From Legionella worsleiensis (lineage in GTDB: Bacteria > Pseudomonadota > Gammaproteobacteria > Legionellales > Legionellaceae), in NCBI RefSeq assembly GCF_001467535.1, contig NZ_LNZC01000031.1, forward strand, positions 65,730 through 129,729: 64,000 nucleotides of DNA. Direction: 5' to 3'. The notes under the pieces are model-generated. The model saw nothing but the letters and a program-made list of their open reading frames with translations. It did not search any database and was not told the origin of the DNA. Made by a program: the position numbers and the translations under genes. This document shows positions 37,665 to 46,396 of the stretch, piece by piece. Positions within the stretch are counted from its first letter, which is position 1; the number at the start of each line of letters is the position of its first letter.

Positions 37665-38483
37665 TCACTTTTTAGCAAGAACCACGTCTATTATGTGAAC
37701 ATCATGATATGGAAAAGTGAATATTTTACTAAAAAGTCTTTTCAAGCGTTGAATCAGAAAATATTTGGGTAACATACGAATGGACAAGGTGTTAAGAAAC
37801 CAGGTTCCTTCTATGCCAAAAAGAGCTAATTCATCAATATTATTCAGAGTGATGGGTATTTCCAGTCGCTGGTGGTCGATTATTTCAAACTGATGTTGTT
37901 TGAACGCAAACATTAACTCCTCTTTATTTGCAGCTACAGTAGTATTTTTGACTATGGACTTGTAATAATGACCAACAACACCGCTTAACAAAGAGTCTTG
38001 GGCTATAAATTCGGCCAATTGCTGTTGTGCGACAGGAAATGAGTCATAAGTCGTGGTAATCATGGAATAATGACCCGTGGCTCGGGTTAATAGCTTGGCT
38101 TCGTCAAACAATGTATTGATAGGTATATAAGCATTGATAAAATGAGCGAGAACCAAATCCTGACTGTGTGGCGGCAAGAATTTTCCTGCTTCGGCAGCAC
38201 TGGCTTCTATGGTTTTTAAATTTAAGTTTTCACTGGCACGTTTCAACATCTCTGCCGAAACATCAATACCAGTAAACTCTGCTGATGGCATAATATCCGA
38301 TAGTTTGCGCAGAAAAGCGCCATCACCAACGCCCAGATCAAGAACTTTATAGTTGGGTTTCAAACCCAAATGAAATTTCTTCATCTGTTCGATAGCAACG
38401 TGATGACTTTCGCTAATCGCCCCAAAGCGATTGGCGGTGTCGTAGTTATCAGCGATTTGGTTATACATGGCCTTCAAGGACAT
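37665..38483 (-). CDS. SAM-dependent methyltransferase (class I)
   Basis: 272 aa. The Rossmann motif I is KVLDLGVGDGAFLRKL, motif II is FTGIDVSAEML, and QDLVLAHFINAYIP stands at motif IV, so it is a Methyltransf_11/25-type enzyme acting on a small molecule or lipid. NYDTANRFGAISESHHVAIEQ near the N terminus is reminiscent of UbiE/Coq5-like folds, but the substrate is not recognisable. CAGGAA lies 8 nt before the ATG. It is divergent from the LPS operon start, with about 190 bp between them. Confidence 0.85.
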   Translation of the reverse strand: MSLKAMYNQIADNYDTANRFGAISESHHVAIEQMKKFHLGLKPNYKVLDLGVGDGAFLRKLSDIMPSAEFTGIDVSAEMLKRASENLNLKTIEASAAEAGKFLPPHSQDLVLAHFINAYIPINTLFDEAKLLTRATGHYSMITTTYDSFPVAQQQLAEFIAQDSLLSGVVGHYYKSIVKNTTVAANKEELMFAFKQHQFEIIDHQRLEIPITLNNIDELALFGIEGTWFLNTLSIRMLPKYFLIQRLKRLFSKIFTFPYHDVHIIDVVLAKK

Positions 38484-38602
38484 GCAGAATTCCTGTTTAA
38501 CACTATTATCAAAGTATATCTCTAAAATGGGGCAATTGGCGACAGGTGATTGATGAAAATAGTATAACTTTATAATCTTCGTTTATTTGATGGCAGGACT
38601 TG

Positions 38603-38631
38603 TTTAATAGCTATGTTTTTTATTGTATACT
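38603..38631 (+). promoter_or_regulatory. Possible promoter of the legionaminic-acid operon
   Basis: TATACT at 38626-38631 is a good -10. A weak TTTAAT (38603-38608) lies 17 nt before it, and TTGTTT (38600) lies 20 nt before it. It is 43 bp upstream of the first ATG of a gene run with almost no gaps. Confidence 0.4.
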
Positions 38632-38673
38632 GCCGAAATTATAAAAAAGTGTACACGCCAGAAAGGAATTGTT

Positions 38674-40023
38674 ATGAGTAAAATTTCTGCACCAAAATCT
38701 ATAGATTTGTCCAGTTTTCAACTTCCAGAAGAGCAACTTCAAACCAAATACGGGCTACCTCAAAATGTAGAATTTTGCAGAAGTTGCGTCATTTCAAATC
38801 AAAGACCTAACTCTGCAGTTGAATACGAGCACAAAAAGGAATCCAAGAAAAATACCATTCATTTTGATGAGCATGGAATATGTGATGCTTGTCGTGTGGC
38901 TGAGCGAAAAAAAACCGGTATTAACTGGGAAGAAAGGGATGCAGAATTAAGAGAACTGTGTGACCGTTACAGAAGCAAAGACGGATCTTACGATTGTGTT
39001 GTTCCTGGTTCTGGTGGCAAAGACAGTTTTTATGCAGCTCACGTACTCAAGTATAAATACGGCATGAATCCATTAACTGTAACCTGGGCTCCTCATATGT
39101 ATACCCCATGGGGTTGGAGAAATTTTCAGTCCTGGTTGCATGCCGGTTTTGATAATCATCTGTTCACTCCTAATGGACGTGTTCATAGATTAGTTACTCG
39201 ATTAGCCGTTGAAAATTTATTTCACCCATTTCAGCCATTTATGATTGGTCAAAAAGCTTATGCGCCTAAAATGGCATTACTTCATAATATCAAACTGGTA
39301 GTCTACGGTGAAAACGAAGCGGAATACGGAAATCCCATAGGCGATACTGAGTCAGCCAAACGTGATTGGAAATATTTCACTGCTGAAGATAAGAGTAAAA
39401 TATTTCTCGGTGGTACATCGGTGCAGGAGTTAAAGGAAAATTACGGTCTGGTGAATTGCGATTTGGATGCTTACTTGCCAGCAGATCCTCAGCAAATTGA
39501 AGACAAGCAAATTGAAGTTCATTATCTGGGTTATTACCTGAAATGGCATCCGCAAAGCTGTTACTATTATTCGGTAGAACATGGCGGCTTTGAGGCATCT
39601 CCTGAGCGAACTCCCGGGACATACAGTAAATACAACAGTATTGATGACAAAATCGACGATTTCCATTATTTCACCACATTAACCAAATTCGGCATAGGTA
39701 GAGCGACTTACGATGCCTCTCAGGAAATACGTTCAGGCGATATAACGCGCGAAGAAGGTGTTGCTCTGGTGAAGCGTTTTGATTTGGAATTCCCTGAGCG
39801 ATTTGCAGAAGAAATATTCAAGTACTTGAGTATTAATTCCAAAGATTTTCCTGTGGCATCACAAATGTTCGAACAGCCTATTATGGATAGAGCTTACTTC
39901 ATGGCTTTGGCTGATACATTCAGATCCCCTCATCTGTGGAAAAAAGAAGGCGATCAATGGTTATTAAGACATCAGGTTACTAATCTTGAAAAAACCACAG
40001 CGGAATATTTGGAGACGGTTTAA
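38674..40023 (+). CDS. N-acetyl sugar amidotransferase (WbpG/PseA family)
   Basis: Converts an acetamido group on a nonulosonic acid or its precursor to an acetamidino group, using ammonia delivered by the HisH/HisF-like partners encoded next. 449 aa. The PP-loop is VVPGSGGKDSFYAAHVL. Cysteine pairs CRSCV near residue 40 and GICDAC near 75 likely bind zinc. L. pneumophila O-chain is made of 5-acetimidoylamino-7-acetamido legionaminic acid, which matches this role. I chose ATG 38674 because AAAGGAA precedes it; the frame extends upstream to 38623 without support. The next gene overlaps the stop by 1 bp. Confidence 0.92.
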   Translation: MSKISAPKSIDLSSFQLPEEQLQTKYGLPQNVEFCRSCVISNQRPNSAVEYEHKKESKKNTIHFDEHGICDACRVAERKKTGINWEERDAELRELCDRYRSKDGSYDCVVPGSGGKDSFYAAHVLKYKYGMNPLTVTWAPHMYTPWGWRNFQSWLHAGFDNHLFTPNGRVHRLVTRLAVENLFHPFQPFMIGQKAYAPKMALLHNIKLVVYGENEAEYGNPIGDTESAKRDWKYFTAEDKSKIFLGGTSVQELKENYGLVNCDLDAYLPADPQQIEDKQIEVHYLGYYLKWHPQSCYYYSVEHGGFEASPERTPGTYSKYNSIDDKIDDFHYFTTLTKFGIGRATYDASQEIRSGDITREEGVALVKRFDLEFPERFAEEIFKYLSINSKDFPVASQMFEQPIMDRAYFMALADTFRSPHLWKKEGDQWLLRHQVTNLEKTTAEYLETV

Positions 40024-40784
40024 TGAGTAATGTCCGACTGATTGCTCGATTGGATATAAAAGGCCCCAATCTCATTAAGGGAATTCATCTTGAAGGATTG
40101 AGAGTCGTAGGAAATCCTAACGAATTTGCCATGGAGTATTATTCTCAGGGTGCGGATGAACTGATATACATGGATACCGTTGCTTCCTTGTATGGCCGTA
40201 ATAATCTTTCGGATATTGTGAAAACAACCGCTGAAAATGTATTTATTCCCATCACTGTTGGTGGTGGTATTCGAACTGTTGATGATGTCAAACAGTTGCT
40301 GCGTTGCGGTGCTGACAAGGTGGCTATTAATACCGCAGCCACCAAAAACCCTTCTTTGTTAACCGATATTGCGAGACGCTTTGGATCGCAATGTGTCGTC
40401 CTTTCAATCGAAGCTAAGCGTACTTTGGACGGTCGTTGGGAAGTGTTGACTGATAATGGACGTGAACACACCAGCATGGATGTTGTTGACTGGGCCAGAA
40501 ATGGCGAAGAGTTCGGTGCTGGTGAGATATTATTAACTTCTGTTGATCAGGAAGGAACAAGAAAAGGCTTTGATTTGGAACTTGTTAAGCAAGTATCTGA
40601 AGCTGTTTCAATTCCGGTGATAGCTAGTGGTGGTATGGGGCGCTTGGAAGATTTAACAGACGTAATTCATGAGGGCAAGGCTGATGCGGTAGCAATGGCT
40701 GATGTGTTGCATTACAAAAGATTAAGTTTGGCTGAAATCAGAAAGCATGCCCTTGATAACGACATTCATGTGAGAACTTTATGA
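40023..40784 (+). CDS. hisF2: HisF-like amidotransferase partner (WbuZ type)
   Basis: TIM-barrel homolog of imidazole glycerol phosphate synthase cyclase, 253 aa. It keeps Asp11 (LIARLDIKG) but has glutamate at residue 130 (VVLSIEAKR), where HisF has its second catalytic aspartate. IPITVGGGIRTVDDV and VIASGGMGRLEDL are the phosphate-binding loops. Together with the next gene and the amidotransferase this is the known WbpG-HisF2-HisH2 arrangement in sugar amidination, where the barrel channels ammonia rather than making histidine. Start and stop codons overlap neighbouring genes by 1 and 4 bp. Confidence 0.9.
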   Translation: MSNVRLIARLDIKGPNLIKGIHLEGLRVVGNPNEFAMEYYSQGADELIYMDTVASLYGRNNLSDIVKTTAENVFIPITVGGGIRTVDDVKQLLRCGADKVAINTAATKNPSLLTDIARRFGSQCVVLSIEAKRTLDGRWEVLTDNGREHTSMDVVDWARNGEEFGAGEILLTSVDQEGTRKGFDLELVKQVSEAVSIPVIASGGMGRLEDLTDVIHEGKADAVAMADVLHYKRLSLAEIRKHALDNDIHVRTL

Positions 40785-41428
40785 GCTCAGTATCCATTAT
40801 TGATTATGGCGTAGGTAATTTATTAAGTGTTGCACGTGCTTTTCATTACTTTGATGCGCAGGTGAATATAGTCAGTACACCGGAAGAAATAGTAAAAGCA
40901 GAACGTTTGGTATTACCCGGTGTAGGTGCTTTTGCGGATGGCATGAAAGGGTTAACTGATTTAAATTTTGTTGAACCTATCAAAGAATTTGCAGCAAGTG
41001 GTAAACCTTTCCTTGGAATATGTCTTGGCATGCAAATGATGTTATCCCGAAGCTGTGAGTTTGGTTTGCATGAAGGACTTGGTTTAATCAATGGAGAGGT
41101 GGTTTCTATTCCTCTGGAAGGTACAGACGGTATTCGTCACAAAATTCCTCATATAGGCTGGAATGAATTGATCGCATCATCTCAGGGAGAGGAATGGTCA
41201 CAAACCCTCTTAAAAAATATTCCAGATAAGTCATCCGTCTACTTTGTTCATTCTTTTATGGCCGTTCCAGAAAATCCCCAAAACCGATTAGCCGATGTTT
41301 TGTATAATGGCCAGCTAATAAGTGCCGTCATCAAAAATGATAATGTATACGGATGTCAGTTTCATCCAGAGAAAAGCGGTGAAGTAGGGTTAAAAATAAT
41401 TAACCAGTTCTTACACATTCAGGATTAA
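40781..41428 (+). CDS. hisH2: HisH-like glutaminase partner for sugar amidination
   Basis: Class I glutamine amidotransferase subunit, 215 aa. The nucleophile is Cys81 in FLGICLGMQMM, with the His-Glu pair in GCQFHPEKSGEVG and the oxyanion strand LVLPGVGAFADGM. It releases ammonia from glutamine for the HisF-like barrel and the amidotransferase upstream. The ATGA overlap with the previous gene indicates coupled translation. No other histidine biosynthesis genes are nearby, which argues against a histidine role. Confidence 0.92.
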   Translation: MSSVSIIDYGVGNLLSVARAFHYFDAQVNIVSTPEEIVKAERLVLPGVGAFADGMKGLTDLNFVEPIKEFAASGKPFLGICLGMQMMLSRSCEFGLHEGLGLINGEVVSIPLEGTDGIRHKIPHIGWNELIASSQGEEWSQTLLKNIPDKSSVYFVHSFMAVPENPQNRLADVLYNGQLISAVIKNDNVYGCQFHPEKSGEVGLKIINQFLHIQD

Positions 41429-41432
41429 ATAA

Positions 41433-42131
41433 GTGAACGTCTTAGCAATAATACCAGCTCGATCAGGATCGAAAAGATTGCCTGGCAAAAATACACGATT
41501 GCTTGCTGGTAAACCTCTCATTGCGCATACCATCAAGGCTGCAATTCAATCATCTTGTTGTGATGAAATCATCGTCTCTACTGATAGTCAGGAAATTGCT
41601 GACATTTCTAAAGAGCATGGTGCCACTGTACCTTGGCTGAGACCCGAACTATTGGCAAGAGACTCATCAGACGTTATTGGCGCAGTGACCGATGTTCTTG
41701 AGCGCTACGCTCAGATTGACCGTTATTTTGATAGTGTACTTCTGCTGCAACCCACTTCTCCATTTAGAAAAGCTGAAACCATAAAAAAAGCAGTAGAGTT
41801 ACACAAGGATACCGGCCAAAGTGTTGTTTCAATCAACAAAGTATCTTTTAAACCCTCATGGTATAGGGGTATAGATAATGAGGGCAACCTGACCAGGGTT
41901 GAGGTGTTGATTGATAAAAAAGCGATTGAAGAAGAGTCGCCAATATACAGACTTAATGGTTCCATTTATATTGCCAGCACAGATCACATCTTGACAAACA
42001 AGACCTTTTATAGTGAACCTACCAAGGCATTACTTATTGACAGCCCTAGTGAGTCTATTGATATAGATACTTCTTTGGATTGGGCTTTAGTTGAAAAATT
42101 ATTAGAATTAAAGGAAGAGGTTCTGGTATGA
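41433..42131 (+). CDS. neuA: CMP-legionaminate (CMP-sialate-like) cytidylyltransferase
   Basis: Activates the finished nonulosonic acid with CTP for transfer. 232 aa. The N-terminal IIPARSGSKRLPGKN is the nucleotide-binding loop, LLQPTSPFRKAETI is conserved, and the C-terminal SESIDIDTSLDWALVE is typical of NeuA/LegF. The start is GTG 41433, 4 bp after the hisH2 stop codon, and the end overlaps neuB by 4 bp. CMP-legionaminic rather than CMP-sialic acid is inferred from the surrounding genes. Confidence 0.93.
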   Translation: MNVLAIIPARSGSKRLPGKNTRLLAGKPLIAHTIKAAIQSSCCDEIIVSTDSQEIADISKEHGATVPWLRPELLARDSSDVIGAVTDVLERYAQIDRYFDSVLLLQPTSPFRKAETIKKAVELHKDTGQSVVSINKVSFKPSWYRGIDNEGNLTRVEVLIDKKAIEEESPIYRLNGSIYIASTDHILTNKTFYSEPTKALLIDSPSESIDIDTSLDWALVEKLLELKEEVLV

Positions 42132-43150
42132 CTTGTTTTATAATCGCTGAGGCAGGCGTAAATCATAATGGTGATATTCAATTAGCTAAAGATTTGGTTT
42201 ATGCGGCAAAAGAAGCCGGAGCTGATGCGGTAAAGTTTCAAACATTTAAAGCAGATACCCTCGTTAACAAAACGGTAGGAAAAGCCGAGTATCAGAAAAC
42301 TAACGCACCTGATTCAAACACGCAATATGAAATGCTTAAAGCCTTGGAGCTGACTGAAGAGGATCACTATCTTTTAAGTGATTTGGCGCAGTCACTTGGC
42401 ATAGAGTTTATGTCAACCGGCTTTGATAATCAGACCATAGATTTTCTGGTTGATTTGGGGGTGAAACGTCTAAAAATTCCCTCAGGAGAGATCACCAATA
42501 TTCCTTACTTGCATCATTGTGCCAGTAAAAAACTTCCTCTGATTATATCCACCGGTATGTGCGATTTGCATGAAGTGCGCAGTGCAATTGAAACAGTAAA
42601 ACCTTATTTTGGTGACGGTTATGCACAGAACCTTGTTTTATTGCATTGTACATCCAATTATCCTGCTGCTTATCATGATGTGAACTTAAAAGCCATGTGT
42701 ACTTTGGCTAAGGAATTCCATTTACCGGTCGGTTATTCGGATCACACCTTGGGAATAATGGTTCCCACTCTGGCAATAGGCATGGGAGCCACGGTAATAG
42801 AAAAGCATTTTACTATGGACAAATCATTGCCTGGCCCCGATCATCTTGCGTCTATGGATCCTGAAGAATTAAAAATTCTGGTTCAAACTGTTAGAGATGC
42901 TGAATCCGCTTTGGGGGACGGTGAAAAAAAACCGACTGAAAACGAAATTCCGATTAGAGCGCTAGTCAGACGAAGTGTTAGTTTAAAACATGATTTACCT
43001 AAAGGCGCACACCTAAGCCAAGATGATTTAATTTTATTAAGACCAGGTACAGGGATAAGTCCTGCGGAATTGCCTCAGATTATAGGCGCTCGTTTAAGCG
43101 TTAATCTTCCTGCTGGCAGTACTTTATTATGGGAACATATAGACGCGTGA
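42128..43150 (+). CDS. neuB: N,N'-diacetyllegionaminate synthase
   Basis: Condenses phosphoenolpyruvate with a 2,4-diacetamido-2,4,6-trideoxy hexose to give the nine-carbon acid. 340 aa. The TIM barrel (AEAGVNHNGDIQLAKDL, DAVKFQTFKAD, GYSDHTLGIMVP, VIEKHFTMDK) is followed by a C-terminal SAF/antifreeze-like domain (about 285-340, LVRRSVSLKHDLPKGAHLS). It is of the NeuB/LegI type. The end overlaps the next ATG by 1 bp. Confidence 0.94.
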   Translation: MTCFIIAEAGVNHNGDIQLAKDLVYAAKEAGADAVKFQTFKADTLVNKTVGKAEYQKTNAPDSNTQYEMLKALELTEEDHYLLSDLAQSLGIEFMSTGFDNQTIDFLVDLGVKRLKIPSGEITNIPYLHHCASKKLPLIISTGMCDLHEVRSAIETVKPYFGDGYAQNLVLLHCTSNYPAAYHDVNLKAMCTLAKEFHLPVGYSDHTLGIMVPTLAIGMGATVIEKHFTMDKSLPGPDHLASMDPEELKILVQTVRDAESALGDGEKKPTENEIPIRALVRRSVSLKHDLPKGAHLSQDDLILLRPGTGISPAELPQIIGARLSVNLPAGSTLLWEHIDA

Positions 43151-44283
43151 TGGGAAAAAAAATAATTTATGTCACAGGCACTCGAGCAGATTACGGCCTG
43201 ATGCGTGAGGTTTTAAAAAAACTGGATTGTGCAGAAGAGATGGATTTGTTTCTTTGTGTCACAGGAATGCATCTATCTGGTCTTTATGGAAATACCATAA
43301 CTGAAATCCAGGATGATGGCTTTAAAATCTGCGGGACTATACCCGTTGATGTAGAAAACACAAATCACAGTACTATGGCTAAAGCGGTGGGGTTTGAGCT
43401 TATAGGATTTACTGAAGTGTTCGAACGAGAAAAGCCAGATATTGTATTATTGCTTGGAGACAGGGGTGAAATGCTTGCTGGAGCATTAGCTGCGGTTCAT
43501 TTAAATATCCCCATAGTGCACTTGCATGGAGGCGAACGTTCTGGAACGGTTGATGAGATGATTCGTCATGCCATTTCCAAATTAGCCCATATTCATTTTG
43601 TTGCTACAGAATCATCACGAGACCGTTTGATTAAAATGGGCGAAAAAGAAAGTTCTATTTTTGTAGTCGGAGCACCGGGTCTTGACGAATTAAAACGCTT
43701 TAAAACATCCAGCAGATCGCATTTTTACCAGCATTACGCTTTTAACCCCGAACAGAAGATTGCATTGTTAATTTATCATCCTGTAGTTCAGGAATATCAA
43801 GAAATTAAAAAACAATGTCAGAATGTTATTGAAGCGACTTTAAGCGCAGGGTTGCAAATAATTTGCCTGGAACCCAATTCCGATGCCGGTGGTCAGTTGA
43901 TAAGAGAAGTTCTCAATGACTACAGACATTATCCTTCTCTTCGCATCATCAAACATTTGCATCGTTCAGAATTCATTGACTGTCTTGCTAATGTTGATGT
44001 AATGGTTGGAAACTCAAGCAGTGGCATTATTGAAGCTGCTTCGTTTAAGCTTGCTGTTGTTAATGTAGGTACCCGGCAAAATTTACGAGAGCGAAGTAAT
44101 AATGTAATTGATGTAGGTATTGATCATGAAGCAATACTGTCAGGGATAAACAGAGCGTTAAATCAACCAAGAGAAGACATTATTAACTGCTACGGTGATG
44201 GTCATTCCAGTGAACGTTGTTATCAATTATTAAAGACTATAACTTTTGATTCTCAATTATTAAATAAAAGCAATGCATACTAA
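43150..44283 (+). CDS. neuC: UDP-sugar 2-epimerase, hydrolysing (NeuC/LegG)
   Basis: GT-B-fold enzyme that epimerises at C2 and removes UDP to give the substrate of NeuB. 377 aa. Motifs: YVTGTRADYGLMREVL, LLLGDRGEMLAGALAA, HLHGGERSGTVDEMIRHAIS and MVGNSSSGIIEAASF. I chose ATG 43150, which overlaps the neuB stop codon; an upstream ATG at 43129 inside neuB would add 7 residues. In the legionaminic route the substrate is UDP-N,N'-diacetylbacillosamine. The end overlaps the acetyltransferase gene by 11 bp. Confidence 0.93.
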   Translation: MGKKIIYVTGTRADYGLMREVLKKLDCAEEMDLFLCVTGMHLSGLYGNTITEIQDDGFKICGTIPVDVENTNHSTMAKAVGFELIGFTEVFEREKPDIVLLLGDRGEMLAGALAAVHLNIPIVHLHGGERSGTVDEMIRHAISKLAHIHFVATESSRDRLIKMGEKESSIFVVGAPGLDELKRFKTSSRSHFYQHYAFNPEQKIALLIYHPVVQEYQEIKKQCQNVIEATLSAGLQIICLEPNSDAGGQLIREVLNDYRHYPSLRIIKHLHRSEFIDCLANVDVMVGNSSSGIIEAASFKLAVVNVGTRQNLRERSNNVIDVGIDHEAILSGINRALNQPREDIINCYGDGHSSERCYQLLKTITFDSQLLNKSNAY

Positions 44284-44881
44284 ATTAAAAATAATAGGTT
44301 GTGGCGGACACAGTAAAGTAGTTTTAGATGCCTTATCATTAGATTCCAGAATTTTTGAAATTTCTCTTTGCGACAGTAATAAAGAGTTATTGGGCAGGGA
44401 GCTTGCTGGCTATTTGATCGATTCAACTATGGATGACCTATCAGACTATGATGGATTAGCTCATGTTGCTATTGGTAATAATCAGGTTCGCTTTCAGATT
44501 ATACAATCAATTGTTCAACGAGCATCTCTGTTTACTGTAATTCATCCTGACTCAACGGTAGCCAAATCGTCGCACGTTGAATCGGGAACGTTTATCGCCG
44601 CACGAGCGATACTGGGCCCTGACAGCGTAATAGGTCGGGGTTCAATTATTAATCATGGCGCTATTGTGGATCATGAGGTAGTGGTTGGCTCGTGCTCACA
44701 TATTGCACCTAACAGTACTTTAGGCGGTAGAGTAACAATAGGAAGTCGAGTATTAATAGGCGCTGGATCTGTGATTTTGCCTGGCGTTTGTGTTGGAGAT
44801 GATGCGATTATAGGCGCAGGTGCGGTTGTAGTTAAAGACGTACAACCAAATACTACGGTAAAGGGTGTCCCAGCGGTATAA
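44273..44881 (+). CDS. neuD: Sugar O/N-acetyltransferase (NeuD/PglD family)
   Basis: 202 aa. The N-terminal nucleotide-sugar-binding fold (IIGCGGHSKVVLDAL) is followed by a left-handed beta-helix of hexapeptide repeats (SVIGRGSIINHGAIVDHEVV, GARVTIG-type turns). The PglD catalytic histidine lies in IVDHEV. It likely N-acetylates the 4-amino sugar made by the aminotransferase encoded next, forming UDP-diacetylbacillosamine; O-acetylation at C8 is an alternative. Overlaps neuC by 11 bp. Confidence 0.88.
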   Translation: MHTKLKIIGCGGHSKVVLDALSLDSRIFEISLCDSNKELLGRELAGYLIDSTMDDLSDYDGLAHVAIGNNQVRFQIIQSIVQRASLFTVIHPDSTVAKSSHVESGTFIAARAILGPDSVIGRGSIINHGAIVDHEVVVGSCSHIAPNSTLGGRVTIGSRVLIGAGSVILPGVCVGDDAIIGAGAVVVKDVQPNTTVKGVPAV

Positions 44882-44891
44882 AAGGAATAAA

Positions 44892-46391
44892 ATGATTACG
44901 ATTAAAGAGTTATATGTAAACAAACAGTTTAGCTTGAAAATGGCTCTGACCAAATTGGATGAAACAGGACAGGGCGTATTATTTTTGGTTGATAGTGACG
45001 ACAAATTCATCAGAACAATTACTGATGGTGATATTCGGAGGCTTTTGTTAAAAGAGTGCACTCTTGAATCTACTTTAGAACAGCTTTCGGCTCATTCATC
45101 CAAATCACTGCCTGCATCTGCAACCATTCAGGATGCCTATCACCTAATGACTGAATTTGCGCTGGATCATATCCCTGTATTGGATGAAAACAATAAACCT
45201 GTTCGATTAATCCATCGTAGAGAGCTGTCTTCAAATATTTTATTGTCTTCCCCGCATATCGGTGAACATGAACAACAGTATGTTCAGGAAGCTTTTGCAA
45301 CAAACTGGGTTGCGCCTTTGGGCCCTAATGTAGACTCATTTGAGAAAGAAGTAGCTGATTACATAAACGTTAAGTCAGCTGTTGCGCTAAGTTCAGGTAC
45401 TGCTGCTATTCATTTGGCATTGGTTTTATTGGGTGTTGGTCCGGGCGATGAGGTTTTTGCGTCCAGTTTTACTTTCGTTGCTACAGTTAATCCTATTTTA
45501 TATCAGGGTGCAACACCAGTATTTATTGACTCCGATCTGGACAGCTGGAATATGTCCCCAATAGCGCTGGCCAGGGCGTTAAAAGAAAGTAAAGAAAAAA
45601 ACAAGTTACCTAAAGCGGTTGTTATTGTGAATTTATATGGTCAGAGTGCTAATTACGAGGCTTTATGTCAAATTTGCAATGAATACGGTGTGCCTATTGT
45701 CGAGGACGCCGCCGAGTCTTTAGGGGCAACGTATAATGGCAAGCACAGTGGTACTTTTGGCAAGTTAGGCGTGTTCTCATTCAATGGAAACAAGATCATC
45801 ACCACATCGGGCGGCGGTATGTTGGTTTCAGATGATGAGTCGCTTATCGAACGAGCTCGCTTTTTAGCAACTCAGGCACGAGATCCTGCCCCACATTATG
45901 AACACAGTGTCGTGGGCTACAACTACAGGATGAGCAATGTTCTGGCAGGAATTGGTCGAGGACAGTTAAAAGTCCTCGAAAAAAGAGTGCATTCCAGAAG
46001 AGCTGTGTTTAATCAATACAAAAAGGCTTTTGAATCCCTCCCTTTTATTGAAATGATGCCAGAAATTAAAAATGGATTTACTACACGCTGGTTATCCACC
46101 ATGATTATTAAATCGGACTTGTGCGGTATCAGGCCGGAAATGGTCATTGAACAGTTGAAAAACTATAATATCGAAGCAAGGCGAACCTGGAAACCCATGC
46201 ACAGGCAGCCCTTGTTTGCTGGAACCGCTTATTATCCTCACGATGAACAGTTTAGTGTTTCTGATTATTTATTTGACCAAGGTATTTGCCTTCCATCAGG
46301 ATCTAATTTAAGCTCCCGTGACATTGATAGAGTTATTCATTGTTTAAATGATATTTTCAAATGCAATCAAAATAACGCTGAGGTAGTTTAA
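44892..46391 (+). CDS. CBS-domain/DegT-family aminotransferase fusion (LegC-type)
   Basis: 499 aa. Residues 1 to about 120 form a CBS pair (FIRTITDGDIRRLLLKE, DHIPVLDENNKPVRLIHRRE). From about 125 a DegT/DnrJ/EryC1 PLP aminotransferase follows: SSGTAAIHLALVLLGVGPGD, VEDAAESLGATYNGKHSG and the PLP lysine in FSFNGNKIITTSGGGML. Normal family members are about 375 aa, so the CBS part is a true fusion that may sense nucleotide level. It likely adds the 4-amino group to a 4-keto-6-deoxy UDP- or GDP-GlcNAc. AAGGA precedes ATG 44892; an earlier ATG at 44865 overlaps neuD. Confidence 0.9.
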   Translation: MITIKELYVNKQFSLKMALTKLDETGQGVLFLVDSDDKFIRTITDGDIRRLLLKECTLESTLEQLSAHSSKSLPASATIQDAYHLMTEFALDHIPVLDENNKPVRLIHRRELSSNILLSSPHIGEHEQQYVQEAFATNWVAPLGPNVDSFEKEVADYINVKSAVALSSGTAAIHLALVLLGVGPGDEVFASSFTFVATVNPILYQGATPVFIDSDLDSWNMSPIALARALKESKEKNKLPKAVVIVNLYGQSANYEALCQICNEYGVPIVEDAAESLGATYNGKHSGTFGKLGVFSFNGNKIITTSGGGMLVSDDESLIERARFLATQARDPAPHYEHSVVGYNYRMSNVLAGIGRGQLKVLEKRVHSRRAVFNQYKKAFESLPFIEMMPEIKNGFTTRWLSTMIIKSDLCGIRPEMVIEQLKNYNIEARRTWKPMHRQPLFAGTAYYPHDEQFSVSDYLFDQGICLPSGSNLSSRDIDRVIHCLNDIFKCNQNNAEVV

Positions 46392-46396
46392 GTATT

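Noticed and set aside
40023-41428. hisF and hisH as histidine biosynthesis genes
   Set aside because: No other his genes are nearby, the barrel has Glu in place of the second catalytic Asp, and they overlap the sugar amidotransferase, which matches WbpG-HisF2-HisH2.
41433-44283. neuABC as sialic (N-acetylneuraminic) acid synthesis
   Set aside because: The neighbouring aminotransferase, acetyltransferase and amidination genes fit a 5,7-diamino nonulosonate such as legionaminic acid rather than sialic acid.
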